Below are positions 7,454-15,251 of a stretch of DNA of 41,105 bases, piece after piece. The stretch is from Oscillospiraceae bacterium. GTDB taxonomy: Bacteria > Bacillota > Clostridia > Oscillospirales > Oscillospiraceae. The notes beneath the pieces were generated by a model. The model did no database searches. It was not told where the DNA came from and saw only the letters and a list, made by a program, of their open reading frames with translations. The stretch lies in NCBI GenBank assembly GCA_015068325.1, contig SVKQ01000007.1, forward strand, positions 1 through 41,105, in the 5' to 3' direction. Position 1 is the first letter of the stretch; each line of letters begins with the position of its first letter. A program made the position numbers and the translations under genes.

Positions 7454-9862
7454 TTATCGCAGTACGGCGCCCAGCTCCCGGCGCAGGGCCTCCAGAATGG
7501 CGGCCACATCGGCGTCGGCGTCCTCGGCGGTGAGGGAGCGCTCATCGCTGCGCAGCGTCAGGTTGAAGGCTACGGACTTTTTGCCGGGGGCGATGCCGGG
7601 ACCCCGGTAGACGTCGAACAGGGCCGCGTCCTTCAGCAGGCCCCGGGCGGAGCGGCGGATGCAGTCGGTCAGCGCGCCCACGGTGACGCCCTCGTCGCAC
7701 ACCACGGCGATGTCCCGCATCACGGCGGGGAAGCGGGGCAGGGGCGTGTAGGTGGGCTCGGGGCCCCGGGCATCCATCAGCGCCCGGAGGGACAGCTCTG
7801 CGGCGTACAGCTCCGTGTCCGCGTCGTAGTTCCGGGCCACCAGCGGGTGGATCTGGCCCATCACGCCGATCAGCGCCCCGCCGGCGTAGATCCGGGCGCA
7901 GCGGCCGGGGTGATAGCTGGGGTTGCCGCTGTCGGCCTCAAAGCGCACGTCCGCGGCCCGCAGCCCCTGCAGCAGCGCCTCCACCACGCCCTTCAGGGAG
8001 AAGAAGCCGGCGCCGTCGCCGTAGGCGCCCAGGGTCAGGAACTTGCGCTCGTCGGCCAGGCCGTCGGCGCCGCCGGGCAGATAGATCCGCCCCAGCTCAT
8101 ACAGCCGCGCCGCTTTGTTGCGGAAGTTGTAGTTGCGGCTCAGGATCTCCAGCATGGAGGGCAGGGTGGTGGTGCGCATGATGGAGGTGCCCTCGCCCAG
8201 CGGGTTCAGGATGCGCAGGCTCTGCCGGCGCGGGTCGTCCGGCTGCCAGCGGATCTTGTCGTAGCAGGCGGGGGAGATGAAGGAGTAGGTGATGATCTCG
8301 TCGTAGCCGGCGCTGCGGCACAGCTCGCCCAGCTGCCGCTCCGCGTTCTGCTCGTCGGAGAAGCCGCCCCGGGTGGTCTCGCCCCGCATCAGCGTGACGG
8401 GGATGTTGTTGTAGCCGTGGAAGCGTGCCACCTCCTCGGCCAGGTCGGAGTAGTGGGCCACGTCGCCCCGCCAGGAGGGCACGGTGACCGTCTCGTCCTC
8501 CACGGTGAAGTCCAGCTTCCGCAGGATACGGACCATCTCATCCGCTGCGATATCAGTGCCCAGCAAGGCGTTCACCTTGTCAGGCCGCAGGGCCAGCACG
8601 GTGGGCTGGGGCACGTGGTTGATGATGTCGATCACGCCGTCCACCACCTCGCCGGCGCCCAGCAGCTCCACCAGCTCGCAGGCCCGGTTCACGGCGGGCA
8701 GGGTGTTCATGGGATCCAGGCCCTTTTCGAACTTGGCGGAGGCCTCCGTCCGCATGCCCAGGGCCAGGGCGCCCTTGCGGATGCAGGTGCCGTCGAAGTT
8801 GGCGGACTCGAACACCACGTCGGCGGTGTCCTCTGCGATCTCGCTGTTCTCGCCGCCCATGATGCCCGCCAGGCCCACGGCCCGGGTCTCGTCGGCGATG
8901 ACCAGGTGGTTGGCGTTGAGCTTGCGCACCGCGCCGTCCAGCGTGGTCAGCTCCTCGCCCTCGGCCGCCCGGCGCACGATGATCCTGCCGCCCTTCACAT
9001 AGCGGTAGTCAAAGGCGTGCATGGGCTGGCCGTACTCCAGCATCACGTAGTTGGTGATGTCCACGATGTTGTTGATGGGCCGCACGCCCATGGCCCGCAG
9101 CCGCTCCCGCATCCACTTGGGGGAGGGGGCGATCTTCACGTTTCGCACCATGCGGGCGGTGTACCGGGGCACCAGGTCGGCGTCGGGCGTCTCCACGTCC
9201 AGCAGCTCCGGCAGCACGCCCTCGGCGCCGCCCCTTACCGCCGGCGTGTGGAGGCGCAGGGGCTTGTCGAAGGTGGCGGCCGCCTCCCGGGCCAGGCCGA
9301 TGACGCTCAGGCAGTCGGGCCGGTTGGGGGTGATCTCAAACTCGATCACGTGGTCGTCCAGCCCCGCGGCGGCGCGGATATCCTGCCCCACGGCCAGGTC
9401 GGTGAGTTCCGGATCGTCGGACAGGATCCAGATGCCGTCGGCACAGGCGGCGGGGAAGTCCCGCTGCTCCAGACCCAGCTCGGCGAAGGAGCAGAGCATG
9501 CCGTTGGAGTCCACGCCCCGCAGCTTCCCCGCGCGGATGGTCTTGCCGCCGGGCAGCAGAGCGCCATCCATGGCCACGGGCACCAGGTCACCGGCCCGCA
9601 CGTTCTGCGCGCCGGTGACGATCTGCACAGGCTCTGCCGCGCCCACGTCCACCCGGCAGACCCACATGTGGTCGGAATTCTCGTGGCGAACCAGGGACAG
9701 CACCCGGCCCACCACCACGTTTTCGATCTCCGCGCCCAGGTCGCGGTACGTCTCCACCTTGGAGCCGGACAGCGTCATGGCCTCGGAGAAGGCTTTATCG
9801 CTGAGCTCGTCCACGGCCACGCCGCTGACGAATTCGTTCAACCAGTTACGGCTCAGATCCAT
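7454..9862 (-). CDS. pheT: Phenylalanine--tRNA ligase beta subunit
   Basis: The 802-residue beta chain of the alpha2-beta2 cytoplasmic enzyme that charges tRNA-Phe. The usual domain order is present: N-terminal start MDLSRNWLNEFV, an EMAP/OB tRNA-binding domain (about 39-150, with VVVGRVLSLVRHENSDHMWVC), the B3/B4 editing domain with MRNVKI-like and INNIVDITNYVMLEYGQP blocks (about 210-385), the B5 domain (about 405-475), the catalytic-like core, and a C-terminal FDX-ACB anticodon-binding domain (about 708-801, starting PLPRFPAVMRDIAVV). Its length is normal. A GAGGGGG ribosome binding site precedes ATG. It follows pheS by 15 bases and both are under the phenylalanine T-box. Confidence 0.98.
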   Translation of the reverse strand: MDLSRNWLNEFVSGVAVDELSDKAFSEAMTLSGSKVETYRDLGAEIENVVVGRVLSLVRHENSDHMWVCRVDVGAAEPVQIVTGAQNVRAGDLVPVAMDGALLPGGKTIRAGKLRGVDSNGMLCSFAELGLEQRDFPAACADGIWILSDDPELTDLAVGQDIRAAAGLDDHVIEFEITPNRPDCLSVIGLAREAAATFDKPLRLHTPAVRGGAEGVLPELLDVETPDADLVPRYTARMVRNVKIAPSPKWMRERLRAMGVRPINNIVDITNYVMLEYGQPMHAFDYRYVKGGRIIVRRAAEGEELTTLDGAVRKLNANHLVIADETRAVGLAGIMGGENSEIAEDTADVVFESANFDGTCIRKGALALGMRTEASAKFEKGLDPMNTLPAVNRACELVELLGAGEVVDGVIDIINHVPQPTVLALRPDKVNALLGTDIAADEMVRILRKLDFTVEDETVTVPSWRGDVAHYSDLAEEVARFHGYNNIPVTLMRGETTRGGFSDEQNAERQLGELCRSAGYDEIITYSFISPACYDKIRWQPDDPRRQSLRILNPLGEGTSIMRTTTLPSMLEILSRNYNFRNKAARLYELGRIYLPGGADGLADERKFLTLGAYGDGAGFFSLKGVVEALLQGLRAADVRFEADSGNPSYHPGRCARIYAGGALIGVMGQIHPLVARNYDADTELYAAELSLRALMDARGPEPTYTPLPRFPAVMRDIAVVCDEGVTVGALTDCIRRSARGLLKDAALFDVYRGPGIAPGKKSVAFNLTLRSDERSLTAEDADADVAAILEALRRELGAVLR

Positions 9863-9877
9863 TGCGCATACCCCCTC

Positions 9878-10903
9878 TCAGAATTGTTCCAGGAAGCGGA
9901 CATCATTTTCGAAAATGAGCCGCAGGTCGTCGATCTTGAACCGGCGCATGGCGGTGCGCTCCAGGCCGAAGCCGAAGGCCCAGCCGGACCACTCCTCCGG
10001 GTCGATGCCGGCCATCTCCAGCACACGGGGGTGTATCATGCCGGCGCCCAGCAGCTCGATCCAGCCCTCGCCCTTGCAGGTGGGGCATCCCTTGCCGCCG
10101 CACTTGTGGCACTGCACGTCCAGCTCGCAGCTGGGCTCGGTGAAGGGGAAGTGGTGGGGGCGGAAACGGGTCTGGGTGCCCTTGCCGTAGAGCTGCTCCA
10201 CCACGGCGTTCAGGGTGCCCTTCAGGTCGGCCATGGTGACGTTCCTGTCGATGACCATGCCCTCCACCTGGTGGAACATGGGGCTGTGGGTGGCGTCCAC
10301 CTCATCCTTGCGGTACACGCGGCCCGGGGCGATCATGCGGATGGGCAGGGGCAGGGTGTCCATGGCCCGCACCTGCATAGGGCTGGTCTGAGAGCGCAGC
10401 ATCACGCTGCTGTCCTCCTTGAAGTAAAAGGTGTCGGACCAGTCCCGGGAGGGGTGCCCCTCGCCGGCGTTGAGCCGGTCGAAGTTCAGCTCCGCCAGTT
10501 CCACCTCCGGCCCGTCCAGCACGGTGAAGCCCATGCCCACGAAGATGTCCTTGATCTCGTCCAGGGCGATGTACATGGGGTGCTTGTGGCCCACGGTCAC
10601 CTTTTCCCCGGGCACAGTCACGTCCACGGCCTCACTGGCCAGCTTCCGCTCCAGAGCGGCGGCCTCCAGCCGCTGCCGGGCGCTGTCGATGGCGCCCTCC
10701 ATGGCGGCGCGGGCCTGATTGGCCAGCTGGCCCATCACGGGCCGCTCCTCGGGGCTCAGCCGCCCCATCTGCTTGAGCATGGCGGTCAGCTCGCCCTTCT
10801 TGCCCAGAAAGCGGACCCGGACGGCCTCCAGCTCCTCCGTGGCGCCCGCCTGATCGATGGCGGCCAGGGCCGCGGCGCGGATCTGCTCCAACTGCTGCTT
10901 CAT
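9878..10903 (-). CDS. pheS: Phenylalanine--tRNA ligase alpha subunit
   Basis: The 341-residue catalytic subunit that activates phenylalanine and transfers it to tRNA-Phe. An N-terminal coiled-coil arm (about 1-85) is followed by the class II synthetase core, with motif 2-like FRKDEVDATHSPMFHQVEG, the GTQTRFRPHHFPFTEPS block and motif 3 GFGLERTAMRRF. It carries the four-cysteine segment CHKCGGKGCPTC that many bacterial PheS proteins share. ATG at 10903 is used because it gives the normal length and AAGGAG lies upstream; the upstream in-frame extension is T-box terminator sequence. It is the first gene of pheST and is regulated by the T-box. Confidence 0.97.
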   Translation of the reverse strand: MKQQLEQIRAAALAAIDQAGATEELEAVRVRFLGKKGELTAMLKQMGRLSPEERPVMGQLANQARAAMEGAIDSARQRLEAAALERKLASEAVDVTVPGEKVTVGHKHPMYIALDEIKDIFVGMGFTVLDGPEVELAELNFDRLNAGEGHPSRDWSDTFYFKEDSSVMLRSQTSPMQVRAMDTLPLPIRMIAPGRVYRKDEVDATHSPMFHQVEGMVIDRNVTMADLKGTLNAVVEQLYGKGTQTRFRPHHFPFTEPSCELDVQCHKCGGKGCPTCKGEGWIELLGAGMIHPRVLEMAGIDPEEWSGWAFGFGLERTAMRRFKIDDLRLIFENDVRFLEQF

Positions 10904-10954
10904 CTGCTTGAACACTCCTTCTGTCGGAATTTTGAATGGGTGCGGGGTGCTCCC

Positions 10955-11224
10955 GGCGCAAAAAAAGAGCCCCTCATCCCCGTCATACAGGGACGAAAGG
11001 CTCGCCTTCCGCGGTACCACCCGGTTTCGCCGCCTCCGGGGCGGCGCGCTCCCGGCCCGTAACGTGGGCCGCAGCCGGCCGCGTCTTTCCCCGCGGCCGC
11101 TCCCGGGCGAACGCCGCGGTCCGGTCCCCGAGCCGGCTTGCAGCCCATGGCCGGCTCTCTCTGCGGGGCGGTGTGTCGCGGTACTTCCCGTTCATCGCGT
11201 TTGCTCATATTCTTCTTATTTATA
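10955..11224 (-). promoter_or_regulatory. Phenylalanine T-box riboswitch of pheST
   Basis: The leader of pheST carries the T-box signature GGGTGGTACCGCG on the minus strand (11010-11022), which binds the CCA end of uncharged tRNA. Upstream on the transcript are the stem I elements AGTA, AGAGAGCCGG and GCTGCAAGCCGG. A TTC triplet at 11109-11111, in the GCGTTCGCCC context near the base of stem I, is the candidate specifier codon for phenylalanine and fits the genes controlled. A terminator GAGCC...GGCTC (10967-11003) followed by T7 (10960-10966) comes right after the antiterminator. Uncharged tRNA-Phe would favour readthrough. The stems are unusually GC-rich. Confidence 0.94.
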
Positions 11225-11247
11225 GCACAGTTTCCCCGGTCTTGCAA
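11219..11247 (-). promoter_or_regulatory. Promoter of pheST
   Basis: On the minus strand TTGCAA (11242-11247), 17-base spacer, TATAAA (11219-11224). Transcription would begin near 11212, at the start of the T-box leader. Confidence 0.8.
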
Positions 11248-11261
11248 GTGGGATTTTGCAA

Positions 11262-11295
11262 ATGACAGCAATTGACAGCGGTGGTATACTATAAT
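11262..11295 (+). promoter_or_regulatory. Probable promoter of the nnrD operon
   Basis: ATGACA (11262-11267), 17-base spacer, TATACT (11285-11290), overlapping a second TATAAT (11290-11295). A consensus TTGACA (11272-11277) is present but too close to either -10. The promoter is back to back with that of pheST. Confidence 0.55.
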
Positions 11296-11344
11296 CAACT
11301 TTGATCCACTTCCGCACCGGGACCGATGAGAGGAGCTGACCGCC

Positions 11345-12217
11345 ATGGAGCTGACCGCCGCCTTCGTCCGCGCCGCCCTGCCGGCGCGGGACCCGCGGGG
11401 CCACAAGGGTACCTTCGGCAAGGTGTACTGCCTGTGCGGCAGCGTGGGCTTCACGGGCGCGCCGGTGTTCGCCGCCCGGGCCGCCACGCGCATGGGCAGC
11501 GGGCTGGTGTATCTGGGCGTGCCGGAGCGGGCCTGGGTCGTGGTAGCCGCCAAATGCGACGAGGCCATGGCCTTTCCCCTGCCGGACACCGGGGAGGGGA
11601 AGCTGTCGCTGTCGGCCGAGGCGGCCGTCCGCGCCGCCGCCGCGCCCTGCGACGCGGTGCTGCTGGGCTGCGGCCTGGGCCGCGGCGCGGAGACGGATGT
11701 CCTGACCCGCCGCCTGCTGGATCTGCCGCAGCCGCTGGTGCTGGACGCCGACGGCATAAACGCGCTGCAGGGGCATATAGATGAACTGGAGCGCCGCCGG
11801 GGCCTTGTCACCGTGCTGACGCCCCACGAGGGGGAATTCGCCCGGATCGGCGAGCTGACGGCGGGCCGGGAGGCCTCCGCCGCCGCCTTTGCCGCGGAGC
11901 ACGGCGTCTATCTGGTGCTGAAGGGCCACCGCACGGTGATCGCCGCGCCGGACGGCCGCGTGGCGGTGAATCCCACCGGCAACAGCGGCATGGCCAAGGG
12001 CGGCAGCGGCGACGTGCTCGCCGGTATGACGGTCAGTCTGCTGGGGCAGGGGATGGAGCCCTACGCAGCCTGCTGCGCGGCGGCGTATCTCCACGGCCTG
12101 GCCGGCGATCTGGCGGCGCTGGAGCTGACGGAGCGGGCTATGACGCCCACCGACCTGACCGGATACATCCCCCAGGCGCTGAAAGAACTGGACAGGCGCC
12201 GTCCACGAAAGGTATAG
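11345..12217 (+). CDS. nnrD: ADP-dependent NAD(P)H-hydrate dehydratase
   Basis: Repairs damaged (hydrated) NADH and NADPH by dehydrating the S-epimer with ADP. The 290-residue protein is a ribokinase-fold YjeF C-terminal domain: GHKGTFGKVYCLCGS near the N-terminus, VLDADGINAL (about 141-150), TPHEGEFARI, and the signature NPTGNSGMAKGGSGDVLAG (about 207-225). It lacks the N-terminal epimerase (NnrE) domain that is often fused to it. AGAGGAG nine bases upstream supports the ATG. It heads a rightward group with the lipoprotein, alr and the mazF homologue, an arrangement close to that seen in bacilli, where yjeF-like genes lie near alr and ndoA. Confidence 0.93.
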   Translation: MELTAAFVRAALPARDPRGHKGTFGKVYCLCGSVGFTGAPVFAARAATRMGSGLVYLGVPERAWVVVAAKCDEAMAFPLPDTGEGKLSLSAEAAVRAAAAPCDAVLLGCGLGRGAETDVLTRRLLDLPQPLVLDADGINALQGHIDELERRRGLVTVLTPHEGEFARIGELTAGREASAAAFAAEHGVYLVLKGHRTVIAAPDGRVAVNPTGNSGMAKGGSGDVLAGMTVSLLGQGMEPYAACCAAAYLHGLAGDLAALELTERAMTPTDLTGYIPQALKELDRRRPRKV

Positions 12218-12230
12218 CGGGATATGGAGA

Positions 12231-12247
12231 GCCTCCGGACGGGAGGC
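12231..12247 (+). promoter_or_regulatory. Hairpin that pairs the ribosome binding site of the lipoprotein gene
   Basis: GCCTCC (12231-12236) is complementary to GGAGGC (12242-12247) across a 5-base loop. GGAGG is the ribosome binding site of the ATG at 12251. Ribosomes finishing nnrD 14 bases upstream would melt it, which suggests translational coupling. Confidence 0.6.
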
Positions 12248-12250
12248 AAA

Positions 12251-12823
12251 ATGAGAAGAATCTGTATGGTGCTGCTGTGTCTGCCGCTGCTGCTGACCGG
12301 CTGCGGGCGGGCACGGCGGAGCGAAGCGCTGCAGCAGCGGTACGCCGCGCTGGTCTCGGCGGAGCTGACGGCGGAGGTCACCTGCCATCTGCCGGGGGAG
12401 GTCCGGCCCTTCACCCTGTCGTGCGACTGGACGCCGGCGGAGGCGGAGATCACCGTCACCGCCCCGGCAGAGCTGGCGGGTCTGTCGGCCGCCGTGTCCG
12501 GCGAGGACCTGGCGCTGCGGTACGAGGACCTGGTGCTGCCGGCGGGCACGCTGACGGCGGTGACGGCGGCCAACTGCCTGCCGTGGCTGCTGCGGTCTGC
12601 CGCCTCCGGCTACGTGCTGGAGGAGGGGGAGGAGAAGCTGGGGGACACATCCTGTCTGCGCGTGGCCTTCGACACCACCGCCCCGGACGGGGAGAAGGTG
12701 CTGTGCACAGTCTGGTTCGACGGGGCGGAGCAGACGCCTCTGTACGCAGAATTCACCGCGGACGGACAGCTGACCCTGTCCGCCGTGATACGATCTTTCT
12801 CCGGCCAATGGGCGGGGGAGTGA
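12251..12823 (+). CDS. Predicted lipoprotein of unknown function
   Basis: A 190-residue exported protein. The N-terminus MRRICMVLLCLPLLLTGCG is a lipoprotein signal peptide whose lipobox LLTGC makes the Cys the mature N-terminus, to be acylated by Lgt. The remainder alternates short beta-type segments (FTLSCDWTPAEAEITVT, LALRYEDLVLPAG) with an internal CLRVAF strand; the pattern resembles LolA/LppX-like lipid-binding folds, but I cannot confirm a family. ATG at 12251 has GGGAGG just upstream, unlike the in-frame ATG at 12224. It sits between nnrD and alr, with a gap of only 17 bases to alr, so it is part of the operon. Confidence 0.8.
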   Translation: MRRICMVLLCLPLLLTGCGRARRSEALQQRYAALVSAELTAEVTCHLPGEVRPFTLSCDWTPAEAEITVTAPAELAGLSAAVSGEDLALRYEDLVLPAGTLTAVTAANCLPWLLRSAASGYVLEEGEEKLGDTSCLRVAFDTTAPDGEKVLCTVWFDGAEQTPLYAEFTADGQLTLSAVIRSFSGQWAGE

Positions 12824-12840
12824 AAAGGAGAACTGGAACG

Positions 12841-14010
12841 ATGGAGTCTACACTGAAGAGGACCTGGGCCGAGATCGACCTGGACGCGCTGGAGCACAAC
12901 TACCGCCGCCTGCGGGAGCGCATCGGGCCGGCGGTGAAGTTCCTGGGCGTGGTCAAGGCGGACGCCTACGGCCACGGCGCCGTGCAGGTGTCCCGGCTGC
13001 TGCAGGAGCTGGGGGCCGACTATCTGGCCGTCAGCAGCATCGACGAGGCCATGGAGCTGCGGGATAACGGCATCACCATGCCCGTGCTGATCCTGGGCCA
13101 CACGCCCAAGGAGCAGGTGGGCCGGCTTATCGATATGGACATCACCCAGGCGGTCACCTGCCGTGCCAAGGCGCTGGAGTACAGCGCCGAGGCGGCGCGG
13201 CTGGGCGGCACGCTGCGCATCCACATCAAGGTGGACACCGGTATGTCCCGACTGGGCTACCTGTGCGCCGGCCGCCACTTCGACACCGGCGTGCAGGGCA
13301 TCTGCGATGCCTGCCGCCTGCCGGGGCTGGAGGCGGAGGGCATCTTTACCCACTTCGCCGTGTCTGACGAGCCGGATGAGGGCAGCGCCGCCTATACCCG
13401 GGCCCAGTTCGAACTGTTCCGCCGGGTGATCGAGGCGACGGAGCGGGAGATGGGCCGCCCCTTTGCCCTGCACCACTGCGCCAACACCGGCGCCGTGGCG
13501 TCCTGGCCCGACACCTGGATGGACATGGTGCGCCCGGGCCTGCTGCTCTACGGCTGCGGCGACTTCGCCGCCGGCCTGGGCCTGCGCCCGGTGATGACGC
13601 TCAAGACCACCATCAGCACCATCAAGGTCTACGACCCCGGCACTTCCGTCAGCTACGGCCGCATTTTCCGCACCGACCGGCCCACTCGCATGGGCGTGCT
13701 GCCCTACGGCTATGCCGACGGCTTCCTGCGCAGCCTGTCCAACCGCTGCGCCCTGATGACCGATCACGGCCCCGCGCCCCAGCGGGGCAAGATCTGCATG
13801 GACATGTGCATGATCGACCTGACGGAGCTGCCGCAGGTACAGGTGGGGGACGAGGTGGAGATCTTCGGCCGCCGCGCCGGTGTCAACGACCTGGCGGCTC
13901 TGGCGGGCACCATCCCCTATGAGCTGACCTGCGCCGTCAGCAAGCGGGTGCCGCGCCTGTATCTGCGCGGCGGCGCGGCGGTGGAGCGGGAGCTGCTGTT
14001 GCGCTTTTGA
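12841..14010 (+). CDS. alr: Alanine racemase
   Basis: A PLP enzyme that interconverts L- and D-alanine, supplying D-Ala for peptidoglycan. The 389 residues match the family length. The PLP lysine is Lys39 in VVKADAYGHG, and the second catalytic base is Tyr272 in SVSYGRIF. Other conserved blocks are HIKVDTGMSRLG, FTHFAVSDE, MVRPGLLLYG and GKICMDMCMIDLT. AAAAGGAG lies upstream of ATG 12841. It is followed by a mazF-type gene, as alr is in bacilli, but without the antitoxin gene that normally lies between them. Confidence 0.97.
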   Translation: MESTLKRTWAEIDLDALEHNYRRLRERIGPAVKFLGVVKADAYGHGAVQVSRLLQELGADYLAVSSIDEAMELRDNGITMPVLILGHTPKEQVGRLIDMDITQAVTCRAKALEYSAEAARLGGTLRIHIKVDTGMSRLGYLCAGRHFDTGVQGICDACRLPGLEAEGIFTHFAVSDEPDEGSAAYTRAQFELFRRVIEATEREMGRPFALHHCANTGAVASWPDTWMDMVRPGLLLYGCGDFAAGLGLRPVMTLKTTISTIKVYDPGTSVSYGRIFRTDRPTRMGVLPYGYADGFLRSLSNRCALMTDHGPAPQRGKICMDMCMIDLTELPQVQVGDEVEIFGRRAGVNDLAALAGTIPYELTCAVSKRVPRLYLRGGAAVERELLLRF

Positions 14011-14093
14011 CAGCGCCGGCATAGGATAGAACGGGCGAAGGAACCAGGAGCGAATTTCACCGAGGCGTATAAATTCCGCGGCTGCGTGGGACA

Positions 14094-14150
14094 ATGAGAG
14101 TGACCCCGGGCGCACCGGCGCACAGGGTACTTCTTGGCGGCGGAGTGTGA
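14094..14150 (+). other. Possible 18-codon ORF overlapping the mazF start region
   Basis: ATG at 14094 opens an 18-codon frame ending at TGA 14148, six bases before the preferred mazF start. The only upstream ribosome binding sequence is a weak GTGGGA. It is too short to be the usual antitoxin and may be chance; it is listed because it is the only plus-strand ORF with an ATG in the gap where an antitoxin would be expected. Confidence 0.15.
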
Positions 14151-14155
14151 ACTTT

Positions 14156-14521
14156 GTGGATACGACAGTCAAGCGCGGTGATATCTTTTACGCCGATCTG
14201 AGCCCGGTGGTCGGCAGCGAGCAGGGCGGCGTGCGCCCGGTGCTGATCGTGCAGAACGACACCGGCAACCGCCACTCGCCCACGGTGATCGCGGCGGCCA
14301 TCACCTCCCAGCAGGGGAAGGCGAAGCTGCCCACACACATCGAGGTGACTGCCGAACGCAGCGGCCTGCCCCGGGATTCGGTGATCCTGCTGGAGCAGAT
14401 CCGCACGTTGGATAAGCGCCGCCTGCGGGAGCGCATGGGCCGGGCGGACCGGTCGGTGATGGAGCAGGTGGACGACGCCATCGCGGTGAGCTTCGGGCTG
14501 TCCCGCGGCCGCCTGATGTGA
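14156..14521 (+). CDS. MazF/PemK-family mRNA interferase (EndoA/NdoA type)
   Basis: A 121-residue toxin-type endoribonuclease that would cut mRNA at short specific sequences. The family core is clear: [39 protein letters not shown] with the catalytic Arg, [13 protein letters not shown], and [13 protein letters not shown] with the conserved Gln/Arg pair. GTG at 14156 is preferred because GGAG lies 10 bases upstream and the N-terminus then matches the family; another GTG at 14147 is too close to that site. In bacilli the antitoxin gene ndoAI lies between alr and ndoA. Here the 145-base gap has no such gene, so the toxin appears solitary at this locus. It ends before a strong terminator. Confidence 0.92.
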   Translation: MDTTVKRGDIFYADLSPVVGSEQGGVRPVLIVQNDTGNRHSPTVIAAAITSQQGKAKLPTHIEVTAERSGLPRDSVILLEQIRTLDKRRLRERMGRADRSVMEQVDDAIAVSFGLSRGRLM

Positions 14522-14551
14522 TACCGGCGCCGCGGGAGGATATCGGAACGG

Positions 14552-14593
14552 ACACGGCCTGTGCGCCCGGCGGCGCGCGGGCCGTGTTTTTTT
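14552..14593 (+). terminator. Terminator of the nnrD-alr-mazF operon
   Basis: ACACGGCC (14552-14559) pairs with GGCCGTGT (14580-14587), with a GC-rich inner hairpin, followed by T7 (14587-14593). Confidence 0.88.
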
Positions 14594-14632
14594 CGGTGCG
14601 CCGTCATACCGGTGCCGGGGCGGTGCATATCC

Positions 14633-15157
14633 ATGTACGGACCGATCCTGCGCGAAGGGGGGCGCGGCGCCGTGGACTGCCCGCTGTATCTGGACGGCCG
14701 CCGGGTGGGGACGCTCCGCGTCGCGCCGGCGGGGGAGGACACCTGCTTCATCGCAGAGGGCACCGTGCCGCCGGGCCTGTACCGCCTGTGGGCGGTGGGG
14801 GGCTGCGGCGAGCTGGCCCTGGGCCTGTGGGAGGGGCGGGAGCCCCTGCGTCGCCGCTTCTCCCGGAGCCTGACGGCGCCCGCGGGCCCCGTGAAGCACG
14901 GCGTGGCCCGGCCGGTGGCGCCGGACGGCGGCTGGGCGGGCGCGCCGCCGGAGCGGTTCCCCGGCTGGCCGGTGTCCGATGGACTGTGCCGCCGCCGCGG
15001 CCGGCTGTGGGAGCTGGCCCTGCCCTTTGCACCGGACGGCCCCTTTCCGCTGCCGGCGCTGTTCTGCCTGGCGGAGGTTCGCCGTTTCTCCGGCCGCCGC
15101 TGGGCCGTGTTTCCCTTTGACGACGGCGGCCGCCCCGTCCCGCTGTCGAAATTTTGA
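14633..15157 (+). CDS. Hypothetical protein, 174 residues
   Basis: I do not recognise a named family. The frame is open far upstream but the terminator at 14552-14593 lies in that region, so translation most likely begins at ATG 14633 (MYGPILREG). The N-terminal half has beta-type strands (CPLYLDGRRVGTLRVAP, YRLWAVGGCGELALGLWEG), typical of a small beta-sandwich; the rest is Arg/Pro-rich. No signal peptide or membrane helix is seen. The ribosome binding site is weak (GGGGCGG). Overlapping frames are also open because of the very high GC content, so the choice of frame rests on the protein's strand pattern and position. It has no obvious promoter. Confidence 0.5.
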   Translation: MYGPILREGGRGAVDCPLYLDGRRVGTLRVAPAGEDTCFIAEGTVPPGLYRLWAVGGCGELALGLWEGREPLRRRFSRSLTAPAGPVKHGVARPVAPDGGWAGAPPERFPGWPVSDGLCRRRGRLWELALPFAPDGPFPLPALFCLAEVRRFSGRRWAVFPFDDGGRPVPLSKF

Positions 15158-15195
15158 TTTTTTTGCCCGGGGGACTACCATATCTTGCGGTGGCG

Positions 15196-15204
15196 TGGTA
15201 TAAT
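15196..15204 (+). promoter_or_regulatory. Extended -10 promoter of nrdR
   Basis: TGGTATAAT is an extended -10 element (TGn plus TATAAT at 15199-15204). No good -35 is seen 16-18 bases upstream. Confidence 0.65.
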
Positions 15205-15215
15205 GACTGCAAACT

Positions 15216-15230
15216 GGTGTACTATACACC
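15216..15230 (+). promoter_or_regulatory. Palindrome in the nrdR leader, candidate operator
   Basis: GGTGTA CTA TACACC is a perfect 6+3+6 palindrome placed just downstream of the expected transcription start and 21 bases before nrdR. The position suits a repressor. It shares the ACTATA core with NrdR boxes but the match is not exact. Confidence 0.45.
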
Positions 15231-15251
15231 CGGAAACGGAGGATACACAGC

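Noticed and set aside
7847-11062. A 1071-codon open frame on the plus strand opposite pheST
   Set aside because: It mirrors the codon structure of pheS and pheT, is His/Gln/Gly-rich as expected for antisense frames in GC-rich genes, and runs through the T-box.
12224-12250. ATG 12224 as the lipoprotein start
   Set aside because: It has no ribosome binding site and lies before the hairpin; the signal peptide starts properly at 12251.
14518-15120. Alternative plus-strand frame over the hypothetical at 14633-15157
   Set aside because: Its protein is almost entirely Gly/Arg/Ala/Pro without any strand pattern, and it begins within the mazF stop and runs through the terminator.
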